Shown piece by piece: positions 11,063-23,005 of a stretch of 64,000 nt of DNA. The notes beneath the pieces are model-generated. The model had not been told where the DNA came from. It searched no databases and saw only the letters and a list, made by a program, of their open reading frames with translations. The position numbers and the translations under genes were made by a program. The stretch is from NCBI GenBank assembly GCA_033026295.1, contig CM065183.1, forward strand, positions 12,874,657 through 12,938,656, given 5' to 3'. Within the stretch, counting starts at the first letter, position 1, and each line of letters begins with the position of its first letter. The DNA is from Channa striata (Eukaryota; Chordata; Actinopteri; Anabantiformes; Channidae).

Positions 11063-13619
11063 GATGGGCCGAAATGGAAAGTGATGAACCTCAGTTCCTG
11101 AAGGTTTGCTCGCCATATTCGTACAGAAAGCAATTAATCCAGTGTCTATGTATCATGAATAATTGATGGTCAAACAGTCGTCTTGCGTTTGTTATGAATG
11201 ATAAATGAATGACACCTATTAACATTACAACACTGAACTAAATTAGAATTAAATTAGAATAGATTTATCATATTTTAAATGTCTGTGTCATATGTTCATC
11301 CATAGAAATGTCTGTAAGTGATAAATGGATCGTTGTTAACATGTCACCAAACCAATTTTCTGACTAACTACTCACCACCTGCCCTGTGCTGCATCTGCAA
11401 GAATGAAGAAAAATGAGAATAACATTAAAATAATAATATAGTTGCACCTTTGTACAGAATATTGCAGGGCACTATAACCATTGTGCAGCAGGTTCCAGTC
11501 AGCAATAAATTTAGATTGTTCAGACTATTTGCAGTCTACATGTCTCTGTCACCAGGCCATAAGCTTGGTCCTGAATCAGTCTCTGTGTCCTTTCCGTCTT
11601 CCATCCTTTTATTGAAATCTTTCATGTGTGCATTCTGTTCTTTATTTATGTTTCTGTAGCCATATTTTTATTCCTGAGTTTATCTCTCATTTGTCTCTCT
11701 CTCATCCCTCGTTTACAAATGTGAAATTCCTTTGCTTTAAAAACCTGACAAATAGCCTATTCATAGATGTGCACATTGTTAATTACAAATGTTGTAGATT
11801 AACCATTCAATGTGGTGTGAATTCGGAGCAGTTACTTTCAATTAAAATCACACTACAAAGCAATGCAAACATGATAATCTGAGGATCACTGTAAAAAAAC
11901 AAAAAATTTTGGCTCACTAAAGTACAGAGCTACTTTGGTTTAGAATAAGATGCCAGGTCTCTGTTTCCCTCTCTGTGCTGACAGGATGTAGATGCCCTGA
12001 GGTAGGGTGCACAAATGAGCCATCCTAGGATTAAAACAAAAAAAAGTACATCACTCCTGTTTCTATCATCATGTCACATAAAATGACAGCAGCCAGGTCT
12101 TTTTGTTTAAAGCTAAATTATTATTAATTGTTAAATATTCTTGAAGTTGGTTGTGGATAGTCCTCCAAAAATAACAAACATAATATGCACAAAAAAGTAT
12201 GCCCCGACAAAAGGCACCTGGTGAATAGGCAGTTGCTCAAGTACCCTAAGCTCAAGGATGAACTGATTAAAATATGAATTTGCTCAGATTTGCATATAAA
12301 CTGTAACTGGATTGGTTGGAAAAAACAAAACTATGAGGCAGTTAATTTAGTTTTCTTGATCAATCCATTATGTGGTCTATAAATCAAGTGGTATTTAAAA
12401 TGATTGAATCATAAAAAACAAAGACATGCAGTAAACGCAAAATTATTAATAATAAATTATTATTTATTATTAAGAACATTTGACATTTCACTTAAAAAAT
12501 TACTCACTAGACATTTAATCAAAAACATTCTGATTTGTTAACTGTACTTACAGCAACATACTGTAACTACATTGATATTTTCTCTAATATTGAGACCTTT
12601 TGAATGTAATACGTCAATTCTTGTGAAATCCACTGAGCACATTCTGTGGCCACATTACAGATCTCATTCCAACACCAGGAGCCCAAACAGACACGATGGT
12701 GGCCTCTGTTCCAGTTGTTGCCTGTTGCAGTGAAATGTGTTCACCTACAGTTAAGTGTTGTGGTTGCTGTTCTTCTGCTCTCTTTGAACTCCCAGCATCC
12801 CTGTGAGAAAAATTAAAAGTCTTGTTTACTGCCGAAGCGCTAGTGATGGTCTAGTGAAAGTTTAATTGCTCTTTGTCATATTTAGAATAACAAATTGTCG
12901 ACATGCTGACACATAATGAGGTTTAAAATAAATGCTTTCAAGCATGTTCCACTTTTCCACTGAATGGAATTTGCTCTGCATGAAAACATTTCCAAATGTC
13001 TGTAAATGTTAATCCATACCTTCACACCGTTTTAGTGCACAAACTCATCTCAAATATCTTCATTACGCGTTCATATATTTTCACTGATATAAACATGTAC
13101 ATGTGAAAAACACGTGTATGTATGAATCATCATTCTGTGATCAGTCACTCCTGCTTTCCAGGTTACAAACTGAGTATGTACATGCATCGCGGCCTAGGAA
13201 GCACAGAAACACAGTCTAAAGACATGCACGATACATTAATTAGCTCTGATCAGCTCGAGCACCACTGGGATGCTTAACAGAATAAGTGGTTAGGATTATG
13301 GTGATGATTGGACAGATGTTAGCTTATCTGGAGGACATTTTCATCATTTAAAATAAGACTTGTTGAACAAAGTCAGTACAATTACCTTCCATTGTTGAAT
13401 GCTTATGTTTGGTCAAAAACCCTGTTACCTGCTGCTATTAATACCTGGTGTTTTGTAATTATGCAAACACACACAGCGTCCTTTTTTTTCATCCCTGGAT
13501 GCCGTCATGCCTCTAGTCTCAGCTCTTCATGTATTTGTTCATGCAGACATTTTAATGAGCCTCCATTTCCTTGTTCTGCCGTCTAAGTCCCCACATGAAT
13601 TCCCTTAAGAAGAAGAAGA
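11063..13619. other. Non-coding stretch, nothing recognised
   Basis: AT-rich DNA, including a self-complementary AAT/ATT-rich patch around 12440-12475. Frames of 84 codons or fewer have no domain. No repeat family was identified with confidence. Confidence 0.55.
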
Positions 13620-13760
13620 ACATTTATTCATCACTGAGCACATTTCCATTTGCACATACATGTTACAAAAAATGTGTCCTCTGCATTTAACCCATCCCTC
13701 TCGGGGGGGGGGCAGGCTGGGGATTTATCCAATCCACAGTCACCTGACCATCCTCACCAT
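13620..13760. repeat. Teleost dispersed repeat fragment
   Basis: The segment with GTGTCCTCTGCATTTAACCC near 13673-13692, followed by a G9 run and GGCAGGCTGGGG, resembles a widely dispersed fish repeat that I recall but cannot name safely. It is preceded by GAAGAAGAAGAA. No coding potential. Confidence 0.5.
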
Positions 13761-15930
13761 TTCCCAGGCAGAGTGTATCTTTATACTAGGCCCTTAGTGT
13801 TCTCTGCCACTAACAACCACTTGTCCTGGTCCTGTTTTTCTGTTTAAGACACCCAGGAGTGTGGCTCCAGTAACATCACATGGCATCATCCTAAACACAA
13901 CAGGCATGTCAGCATCTTATTCAGATCACCAGCTTCCAATTCTGATTCATAATGTGAAAACAATCTCCAGTTTTACAAATCACTCCAAATCTGAACTTTT
14001 TAGGAGTGGATGTTAAATACCATATTTGAAAATTGGCTGCTTTTGGCTAAATCATCAAGTTCCTACACACATTAATGTGAAAGCATCACCAGATCTGCAA
14101 CTATTTCTCTTCCTTATGTGATATTATGCACAAAATAAATATCATTTTATTGTAACTTCCATTTTATACACCCTTTGACCTTTCTCACCAATTCTGATGA
14201 TAAAGAAACCGACAAGCACTATGAAGAAGAATGAAATATATATACATTCGATCATATAGCTGTATTGCTAGTTATTAATATAGAGAGTACTATAAATATA
14301 CCTATCGTTTTAAGTTTCATGGCCAAAGCACCTGCTCTGTAACCAGCAGACCTCTGACAGCACTGTGTGTTTGGTAGTTCAAACATCTACAGAGTGTGAT
14401 TGACATGGTGGTAATAGATAATGCTAATACCAAAGGCACTGCACATGCAGTATGAACGCGTATGCAGAGAAAGTGTCTTTCAGAGTACATCCTTATATCC
14501 AAGAGACTTCATGTGGCACGGAAAGATAACATAAGGTGTGATCAGAATAATGATGATCGTATGTTGTTAAAGGGAGCAGAGCAGACATAGAAAGTCAAAG
14601 AAGCACATTGTGTGATGAGAATATTAATTCTTCAACACTGTGGGTGCATTAAAGTCCATTACTGCTGGAGAGCTGTCATAAAACTATTAATGAGAGCATA
14701 ATGAAGAGAGGGATGCCGAGAAGAGAAGAGTTGTGGAGGCTGAAAAGCGGGAATGAAGGTATGAAGGGGTCATGTTCCTGATTTGCTCTGGCTATGATCT
14801 TGAAGCAAGATATCAAAGAAAGAATTAAACTGCAATTAAAACCAGATTAAGAAAGAACCCGACTGCCAAAACAGAGAGATGGAGAGATCGGAGCAGGTGA
14901 GGAGTTGAAAACAGAACGATAAGCTACACAGAAGACATGTCAGAGGAGGAGAACACATAAAACTAAAAAAGAAAAAGAGAAGCACAAAGACTCAGTCGGA
15001 CTGAGTAGTGTAACGTACGGCACCTTAGTGCTTATTGGTCTGAAGTTTAATGTTAATGTTTGTGGTTTGCTAATTACAAGGTGTTAAAACCAATACAGCA
15101 AATGGCTGCAAAATACAAGCTGGTTAAATAATGTTTATTGGTCCTTAACAAAATCAATACCTGTGTTTTTTTTTCTTTTGTTCTTTTTTCTGAGAGCTCA
15201 GGTCCACATGCATTCACTGTACTCCACACTCACTGAACTGAGTTTTATATGATTAATATGCTTCACAAAATAATGGTCAGTCATGCTAAATGAACTGCAC
15301 TTAGCTAATTCATATTTTTACTTTTTATTCTACCAAGTCTGTGAGGGTTTGGACAGATTTTGTGTCTGCATGGACTATTCAGAAAAGTGGCCACTTCATT
15401 TATCGAAGTATAATATACGTTTTAAAGTGTCCTGGACACAATTACACCATTTTACATTCTTCAGTGTTTATGCTGTTCAGACAACAAACAAAGGAGCTTT
15501 TTCTTGTTGCTGTACATATTGTCCAGAGTTGCCATCATGTGCTGTATGAAACGTGGTTATTCTCAAAAATATATATACCAACAAAAAAAAATGATGTTGA
15601 CTTGGTGCTTAATCTGCAAAAGAAAGGACGAGTGCATCACAGCGTGGAGAAATCCATTGCAGCTCTGACATTCTTCAGGATGTTTGTGGGACAGTTTGAG
15701 GAGTTGTTGGTGCTGCACAGTAAATAGTGACACAGAATTTGAAGGAGCAGAGGAGTAATTTCAGGGAGCCGATCAACCTGGAAAACAAAATGTGCTCTTT
15801 GATCAGTGTGTCACATTTGACAGCGGTGCTAGAACGGCACGAACACTCTAGACTTGTCCACTACAAACATGGTTTTGCCTGTTTAACTTATGCAAAAGTT
15901 TACCCCTTGACACTGGACCATTTTTCTATA
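13761..15930. other. Non-coding stretch with purine-rich patch
   Basis: A purine-rich section lies around 14700-14990, followed by the small inverted repeat ACTCAGTC-G-GACTGAGT at 14990-15006. The 128-codon frame at 15341-15727 has no recognisable domain and overlaps another frame, so it is not called. Confidence 0.55.
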
Positions 15931-15958
15931 TGTGTGTGTGTGCGTGTGTGTGTGTGTG
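15931..15958 (+). repeat. (TG)n microsatellite
   Basis: Fourteen dinucleotide steps of TG with one C interruption. A frame on the opposite strand reads it as alternating His/Thr/Arg, which is an artefact. Confidence 0.95.
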
Positions 15959-16305
15959 AGGCATTGTAGGAAGCTGCATTGTAATTGGTCAGAGGCACTG
16001 CTGCTGCTGTGAGAAAAATCAACCTGACAGAAAAATGTAACTTTACTTTTTCTGGCAGGTTATTGAAACAAACTTTTGAGAGCAAGGAAATTGCTCAGGA
16101 AATCAGACTTGTGTGCAATGGCCTTAAAGTATAACAGCCCTGTTCTCTGAAGGTTCTTTGAGTTGATAGAAAGCATTTGTTTATTAGAAACAACAATGGT
16201 TATTTTATGCATAGTAGACACCACATATGGAAACCATTATCAGTGTGGTGTACATATACATACTATCTGATGCATGATGGGATGGAATATGAGGTTTTTA
16301 AGAAA
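15959..16305. other. Non-coding stretch, nothing recognised
   Basis: Short unique segment between a TG repeat and a Tc1 remnant. No gene features seen. Confidence 0.5.
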
Positions 16306-16990
16306 TACAGTGACAAGAAAAAATAAAGGGACTACTTGCAATTCCTTGTTTTATGTATAAATTATCTTCAAATGTGATTTGATCTTAATCAGAATCACAA
16401 ATATCCACAAACACAATATTTCTAAACTAATAAAACACAGTCATAATTTTCAGGTCATTTTTTTCTTTTGAACACGCCTATTAAACGCAGTAATGGTAAC
16501 ACTAGGATTCATTAGCAAACCTGAAGCCCAATCAATGAAACGAGAATGGAGGTGTGGTTTAGAACTAACCTGACTTATAAGAACACTCAGACGTCATCAG
16601 CTGATGTGAGCCTTGCCTCACTAAAAGAGACACAAGCCTCACTACACTCAAGAGGTGTTGATGTGCATTTAGCTGGAAAGAGATGCAGAGTAATCTCAAA
16701 GAATTTACATATTCATCAGTCCACATTTAGACATATTGTCTATAAATGGATATGATGCGGTTCTGTGGCTGCTTCCCATACAAGTGGGTGCCCAGCCAAG
16801 ATCACTTCAAAGCCACAACTTAGACTGCTTAATAAGGTGAAAGAGAACCTTAAATTAAAGCAACAGCTAAAGACTTGAAGGATTCGTTGGAGTTACTTCA
16901 CATCTCTGTTCATGGGTCAACCATCGGCAAAGTATTGAACAGGCAGAGTGTCAGTGGAAGGACACCATGAATAAAGACCACCTCCATACT
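16306..16990 (+). mobile_element. Degenerate Tc1-like transposon, 5' half
   Basis: It starts after a TA with TACAGTGACAAGAAAAA, which matches the terminal-repeat style of fish Tc1-like elements. AT-rich non-coding sequence follows, then transposase N-terminal sequence. CATCAGTCCACATTTAGACA near 16714 and TTGTCTATAAATGGA are characteristic of the DNA-binding region. Further on, the frame near 16868-16970 reads TAKDLKDSLELLHISVHGST and then a KVLNR-like block, the second helix-turn-helix part of a Tc1 transposase. Several stop codons interrupt it. The DDE catalytic half and the 3' terminal repeat are absent, so this is a truncated, inactive copy. Confidence 0.75.
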
Positions 16991-17149
16991 CCAGAGCAGC
17001 ACTGTGGAAATGTCTTTGGGGTCAGGTGAGACATCCAGTGCAGCAGGAGCAGCCCCCTCTTCTATGAGCTGTACACACTCAGAACACAGAAAACAGAGGA
17101 GGATCAGTGACTGATACATTTGAAACCTCACCTAGTGAATAATTTCCGC

Positions 17150-17296
17150 CTGATTATTTATTAATAAGAGGCAGGGGCAGTCTGTTAGTTCCTTACCACT
17201 TTAGGTGATTCAAAATTAAAAAGTGATTGTTTACAGTAAACAGGTGATTCATTTGCAATTAATTGTGATTACAATGAAAGTAATTTGACAGCTCTA
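17150..17296 (-). mobile_element. hAT-like terminal sequence, candidate
   Basis: Read on the minus strand from 17296, the sequence starts TAGAGCTGTCAAATTACTTT and continues with AATCACAATTAATTGCAAAT. I recall this style (TAGGGCTGTCAAA followed by ATTAATCGCGATTAA-like blocks) as the end of a common vertebrate hAT-type miniature element. Only one end is visible and no 8-bp target duplication was found. Confidence 0.45.
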
Positions 17297-18500
17297 TGTA
17301 TTACCCTTGAAAGAGACGTCAGTTACTGCAAATACTGGCAATATGCAGACAAAAAGTTTTGAGCATTCCACAAGTTATAAAGCTAACTTAACAACTGAAA
17401 GTGTACTGAAAGACAACTTTTAAAAAGTTGTGACGGTATGTTAAAAATAAATCTGTGCATGGAGAGTCACACTCACTACGTCTCTCTCCCTCTTTTATGT
17501 CCTGCAAAGATGGCAAGAAAAATGTAGAAACCTAAGAAAACAATGGCCTTATGCGTATAAATATTTAATCTGAGAGAGGAAAGGGGGTAAAAAGTATTTA
17601 GTTAGCAGTGAAGTGTGTTGCTTTTATGGTTCTATTCCATGAGGAGAGGTAAAGAGCTTTATTGAGCTGTGCAGGGTTTTTATTGCACATAGAGAAGGTG
17701 AAAACAACACCACCATTACCACCGGCCCGATCTTTACAGTCACTTCCAGAGTTTGTCTGTTTATTCCATGAAGACATTATTCGTCCTTTACAATAGGAGG
17801 GACACACTTAATGATGGACGTAAGTAATGGCTGCACTCTTGGACCTCAGTAAGCCGTGGAAAGCCACAGTGTCTAATTTCACATGTGAAGCAGTTTAAAA
17901 TCTTCGCTCACCTGTCATGCCTTTCTCTTTCATCTGCCTGGCTATTAATGCTTCCAGTTCTAGTTTGAATTTGAGGTGGCTCAACAACAAAAACAGTCTT
18001 GAATGTTATTCGGACGCTGGAAAAACGGCTTTTGAAACCTGCAGTAAAAACCTCGCACACGTACAAACCTTTTATATCTACCACAGATATTAACCAAGGA
18101 CTCTGTAGCTGTTATCCATTCATTATACAGAGATTGGCATCTGTGAGCTTTTCAGCTTGTTTCTCCATATTGTGAGCAGCTTTAACCTCTCACCTCAAGA
18201 GTCAGTCTAATCTAAATACTCGCTCCTTTGTCCACTGGCAGGTGTCTTGGGCTTGTTAAAATCCCCTTTCGAATGCTGTTATTTTGGTAAATAAACCTCT
18301 TTAAGTTCCTGATCAACGCCTCGGCTTTTAGTCTCAGTTTTCTTTCTCCTTCTCTTGTCTCTTGTTCTAACTTGCAACAGAGCTGATGCGCAGGGTGCAG
18401 GCGTTTGATCTCAAGATAATCTCTTCATCTCTTTATATCTGTGTGAGAGCGTCATGCACACGCGCTGCACTGACTGTTGCATGCTGAATAACTGAATGGC
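17297..18500. other. Non-coding stretch, nothing recognised
   Basis: No exon or repeat family was identified. Frames are short and unremarkable. Confidence 0.55.
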
Positions 18501-18548
18501 TGTAAAGTGCTTTGTGCCATTATTATGAAAGGCACCATATGAATAAAG
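18501..18548 (+). mobile_element. L2-type LINE 3' tail
   Basis: TGTAAAGTGCTTTGTGCCAT, then GAAAGGCACCATATGAATAA, is the diagnostic 3' terminal signature of fish L2-type LINEs (consensus style: GTAAAGTGCTTTG...GAAAGGCGCTATATAAATAAA). The upstream part of the element is too decayed to delimit. AATAAA serves as the element's end signal. Confidence 0.65.
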
Positions 18549-19495
18549 CAATTATACAAACACTTTATTTTGTCTCTGCATCTCAGGTACATTAACAACA
18601 CATATAAGATGTGATTACAGTCTAACATCCAGGTCTATGTTAACTGGGATTTTGATATTGTCATCCTTGATGCACTAGTGGCAGTGTTATGTTCAATTAT
18701 GTTTACAACATATTCTTTTTGATGCTCTTGTAGTTAATTGTGCATAAATTCCACAAAGCCAGAAAGGGGGCAACCGATTACCACTGTAATCCTAACAACT
18801 TACCCAATAATACAAGTAGAGGTTACTCAATAGTGTGTAGTTTGACCCCAAGGCTGATGGGTGAACTGAAAGAAACTACTATACCAGTACTAGCCAAAAA
18901 TATTTTTTTCTTTATTGCTATGTCTTCCTCTTGCATTTTGTTTACTGTTGCACATTATTTGTACCATGTGTTCCATTAAAGAAACATGTAAAGCTAACTT
19001 TAATTAGCATTAGCTTGAGGTTCAAAACAAATCTGTTCTCCCTTTTTCCCAGCCTCCCTCTTCCTGCTCTGCAACACTCTGCTACACATGCCCATTTTCA
19101 GCCCATTTCTTCCAGTCTAGTTTTTTTTTTATTAAAAATCATCACATGATCCAGTGATGTTCCATGAGCCTGGATGACAGGAGGTTTCCACGGGACCTCT
19201 CCATATGAACTTATGCACAGCTCAAAAGGGAATATTTTGAAGTATATACTGTAACTGGTGTAGTCATCATCCAAAAACTAAAACCAACATCTTATTAACT
19301 AAAGTTTCATTAGATATCCTATGTTGTCCAAAAAGTATTAAAAAAACACCACCTTAGATGTTTACACCTTTAAACAAACATTTTCTCTGGCCTATTAAGA
19401 TTAGAACTTTTCAATGAAGAAACACATCAACCAGCGGGGCTGACATGTTTCTGTCTGACAACTAACTAATCCAGAGAAACCATCCTCAAAAGCCT
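18549..19495. other. Non-coding stretch, nothing recognised
   Basis: AT-rich DNA up to the tRNA terminator. Contains a short poly-T run near 19121. No gene recognised. Confidence 0.55.
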
Positions 19496-19501
19496 AAAAA
19501 A
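19496..19501 (-). terminator. RNA polymerase III terminator of tRNA-Leu
   Basis: Six consecutive A on the plus strand, i.e. T6 on the transcribed minus strand, lie 23 bases past the tRNA 3' end. T4 or longer is the standard polymerase III stop in vertebrates, so the transcript would carry a short trailer to be trimmed. Confidence 0.75.
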
Positions 19502-19524
19502 CTGTGCACAATGGCATTGTTTAT

Positions 19525-19606
19525 ACCAGGAGTGGGGCTTGAACCCACGAGGACTACTGTCCATTGGATCTTAAGTCCAACGCCTTAACCACTCGGCCAT
19601 CCTGGT
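19525..19606 (-). tRNA. tRNA-Leu, anticodon UAA
   Basis: This gene encodes the leucine tRNA that reads UUA (and by wobble UUG) in cytosolic translation. Read on the minus strand, the 82 bases fold fully. The 7-bp acceptor stem is ACCAGGA with TCCTGGT. The D arm contains GCCGAGTGGTTAAGGC. The anticodon stem is TTGGA/TCCAA around loop CTTAAGA, giving anticodon TAA. The long class II variable arm (GGAC-AGTA-GTCC) is typical of Leu and Ser tRNAs. The T stem is GTGGG/CCCAC around loop TTCAAGC. The A box is TGGCCGAGTGG (plus-strand 19589-19599) and the B box GGTTCAAGCCC (19535-19545); the B box has A where the consensus has G but keeps the invariant TTC and A58. No intron and no encoded CCA, as expected for a eukaryote. 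It stands alone with no other tRNA nearby. A tRNA-derived pseudogene is unlikely because all stems pair. Confidence 0.95.
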
Positions 19607-20329
19607 GAACACAGTGTTAAAATGCCACATTGCTGACCCAGATGGGTGACTGAGACGTGTGATTTTCAATAACTATTTTACTGCATCAGTGATGACTTGG
19701 GCGAGGTACTTTAATGGGGGTATTTACCCTCTTTAAAACCAAATTAACTTGTCTTTGATTCAGGGGTGAAACCTTTTTATATTTAACATAATTTCTCTAT
19801 GGAGGAGGCATGGGAAGAGACTTTGTTTTACATTAGATTTATCTTTACAGTAGGAAAATTAATCATCTTGTTATATTTGTTAGTTGGAAGGCTGCCCAAA
19901 CAGTCTAATACTCCGAGGTGTGTGGTCTGTACATTTGTAGTCCTTGTATTCTCATAACGCTGTCAAATGATCTCTATACTCTGAATACCACAGTACAGTG
20001 ATTCTTAATTGTTTTTTATTTCACAAGGTGCCAACAGAGGCATATTAAAGCATAGATCTCCATTTGATCAGATTTAGTCACAGTGATGCTTACGGGACTA
20101 TTTTGTTATTGATTTAGCTTGGAATCATATAATTGCCTCCTCAGAGAAAACAGTGGTGAGAGTGAAACCTTTGATTAGAGCAGCCATTCTTCTCCATTCT
20201 GTAGGTTGGATAATTTCTAGTAAATTTCATTACCGTGAAATTAAACCATTCTTTACCCTGCTGTAAAACACCCCACAGGTACCTGAACACAGTCTGAGGA
20301 ACAACAGACTCATCAGTTATGCCACTTAC
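19607..20329. other. Non-coding stretch, nothing recognised
   Basis: Flank upstream of the tRNA gene. No TATA-like element tied to the tRNA was identified and no other gene seen. Confidence 0.55.
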
Positions 20330-20525
20330 CTTACCTCCAACACACAGAGACATACACAATATTCACACCTATGGGCAATTTGAAGTCACTAACTGAACAA
20401 ACATGTATGTCTAGGACTGTGGGAGGAATCCCACAAACACTGGGAGAACATGCGAAGTCCATACAGAAAGGCCACAGCTGGTGGATTTGAACCAGGGACC
20501 TTCTAGCAATTAGCAGTTTCCAGCC
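20330..20525 (-). mobile_element. tRNA-derived SINE-like repeat, minus strand
   Basis: On the minus strand the sequence reads GGTCCCTGGTTCAAATCC, TTCGCATGTTCTCCCAGTG, GGGATTCCTCCCACAGTCC and then ACATACATGTT. These are the ordered landmarks of a very abundant fish repeat (GGTTCGAATCC...TTTGCATGTTCTCCC...TTTCCTCCCACAGTCC...ACATGCATGTTAGG). GGTTCAAATCC (plus 20483-20493) is a perfect polymerase III B box. Two further copies lie at 41010 and 59965. The 3' GGATGG tail is missing, so this copy is truncated. Confidence 0.75.
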
Positions 20526-22889
20526 TTAAAGTAGATCCTGTTCTGCAGGTAAAATTGGATCCATTTGTTCAAATTCACGGTAATATTCTGGACTATAAAC
20601 CAAGTAAAAAAACACGAACATAAACTTTACACTATGCAAAGAAGACGATTTTTTTCCAGCCAGACGGAGGTTGGATCCCATTCTCGCCACAGCTGATGTG
20701 GGGCTGGACTGAGAACACATGAAGTAAAAAGTCATTTTATGCAACCAGGTGCAATTGCTGAAAAGCGCAAAGGAGTTTAGACCTGTAGTCTAAATCTAGC
20801 ACAGTTCATACAGGAATATGCTTTAAATGACTCATAACAAATATGATCAAGCAGCAGCTTCTGAAATAGAGAGAATAAAACTTTCTTATCAAGCCCAAAG
20901 CAAAATGATGCTTTATTCTCAAGTGTTGGTCGGAGATCCCTCTGCAGCTGTAGTAGGAGTTTCACTTTTTTGTTTACTTTGAGTCAGACACAAACACAAA
21001 TGTGTGACGTGTCTCATGTGTACATCATTTTATTTTGGAAAAGTATGAGGCTCCAGCAGCTCTGATTATTGCTGCTTTGTAACCCCCACAGTGGAAGTGA
21101 AGGTTTAATCTCGGGATCTGACTGTACCTGATATTGAACAAAGTGTGTTACATTGTGTTTGTGTGTATGTGATGGACAAACACAGTGAACAGCATTCACT
21201 GGAGTCTGTCTGTCTGTGTGTTAGTCTGAGTGTGTGTATCAACTCAGTTTAAATGCCAGAAGCATCAGTCAGACTGAAGGTCAGACTTTTACACTGACCT
21301 TTACACCCTCATAAACCAGGATCTGTGATGGCAACTCTCTTCCTTCTTACTTCACCTCTCCTCTGTCTCTTTGCTGGATCATTATGTAATTCCTATAACA
21401 GCCGTACAGTTTCGTCTCCCCAGTAAACGTTGGTCAAAACAGTGGCTAGTACTATGAATAGTATGATTATTGTGAATGTGATATATTGTCCAATGTGTTT
21501 CTTCTGTTTGTCCCTTCCCTTAAGAACGTCTCAGTTTGCAAACTGTCTTCCATTTGAAAATGTTGCTAAGTCCATGTCTTCCTCTAACTCTTCTCTCACT
21601 CAGTCTCATTGATTCAGTTTGTGTCTCGTCTAAGGGCTAAACACAAGATGGATCCTATGACTGATACGGATGAGAACTGTTTCAAGTGTTTCCTGGAAGA
21701 CGACATCACAAAGAGTGAACAGAATCCCAGCACTCTCAACTTACTTTATTGATTAGAGCAGCCAGGCTTCCACCTGTCTTTGCTGCTTTCTCATTCCTTT
21801 CCAAGGTTAAAACTGAAATGACTGAGATGAACACATTTAACATCCTGGGAAGACAAATTATATTCATGTACTTTGAAATATCTCTCCTCGTTTCTCCCAT
21901 AGGTTTTTAAATATTCAGTCAGGACGCCGCTGTCCCTAAAAGCTGAACCATTTTCAAAGCATTTTCTCTCTTTCCCAAATAATGATGTTTACCTGAATTT
22001 AAGGAAGCCTGTTAATGTCAGCTGTTCATTAGTCTTTAAATTTGCCATATGTCTCAGCTAACAAGGGTGAAACAATCTAAATGAAGCCATCATGTGAACT
22101 TTTTTTTTTACAAAATGAAAAAGTATTTGTTAGTTACTGGATCCTGCTCCGACTGGATTCAAGCTCACTTCACAAACTCAACAGACCCACAGGAGACCCT
22201 GCACTTTAGGATTATTAGGAGTTTAGTTGTGGCAAAACTTGTGGGTGCTAGTTGTAACAGGAAAAAGTCCTCTGAACTGTCCACAGATAAAAGTTGGGCA
22301 GTTCTATGTGTACAACTGTTTCACTGAGACACAACTCAGAGAAAAGTGCTAATAAACAGCAAATCACTACAACATTTACTGCTGTTGGTGAGAAGCCGTC
22401 ATGGAATTGGAGGCAATTCAAAAATTTCACGTGTAACTCAAAAATTCCTTAATGGCACTAACATTAAAGAATGCTTTAAGACGGAGGCAATTACAGTATG
22501 GAAATGCTTTAAATGATGCTGTGTTGCTGAAAACATGCTCACAATAAGTGGCATTAAAAACTGGGTCATGAAAATCTTCAAACTTACAATGTTATAAGTT
22601 AAGTGTTTTAGTTTTTCACTGCCCTTCTCGTTTGTAAAGGCTTTCATTTCCGTTTGTGTGTCCCTGCAGGACTCCTCCCGGGGGGCTTGTGTTGAGTTGT
22701 GAGGTTGCTAGTATGTCGTGCTTTGTTCAGCCTTTCCCGGTTTTTGGCCTCTGATACTTTTCGTTCCAGTGGGGTTTTTTTTAGCTACTTCATTTCAAGT
22801 GATTATCTTTAAGAGTGAATTTCTGTTTGTCATATTCACCTCCTCTTTTAAGTGATTTTTTGTTATGGTCTCTTAGTCTTTCTTTGAGT
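20526..22889. other. Non-coding stretch, nothing recognised
   Basis: Unique AT-rich DNA with only short frames (77 codons or fewer) on both strands. There is a small TCTG run near 21208. No gene or repeat family was recognised with confidence. Confidence 0.55.
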
Positions 22890-23005
22890 TAATATTGTTT
22901 CTCCTCAGGTATCTGTGTTCAGTATAATTGTATCCGTAGTACATGCTAATAAACATTTGCAGAAACGCGTCTCAGCTTCTGCTTTTGGGTCCTCTAGTTA
23001 CGGTA
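22890..23005 (+). repeat. Possible retroelement 3' end
   Basis: TGCTAATAAACATTTGCAGA, then CTGCTTTTGGGTCCTC and a final ACGGTAACCATTACA, resembles the 3' ends of certain fish retroelements, where AATAAA is followed by a CTGC..TTGGGTCC..GTAACA block. I cannot say whether this is an LTR or a LINE, and no coding part was found upstream. Confidence 0.3.

Noticed and set aside
15341..15727. 128-codon plus-strand frame
   Set aside because: It overlaps another frame in a different phase, has no recognisable motif and has no supporting signals.
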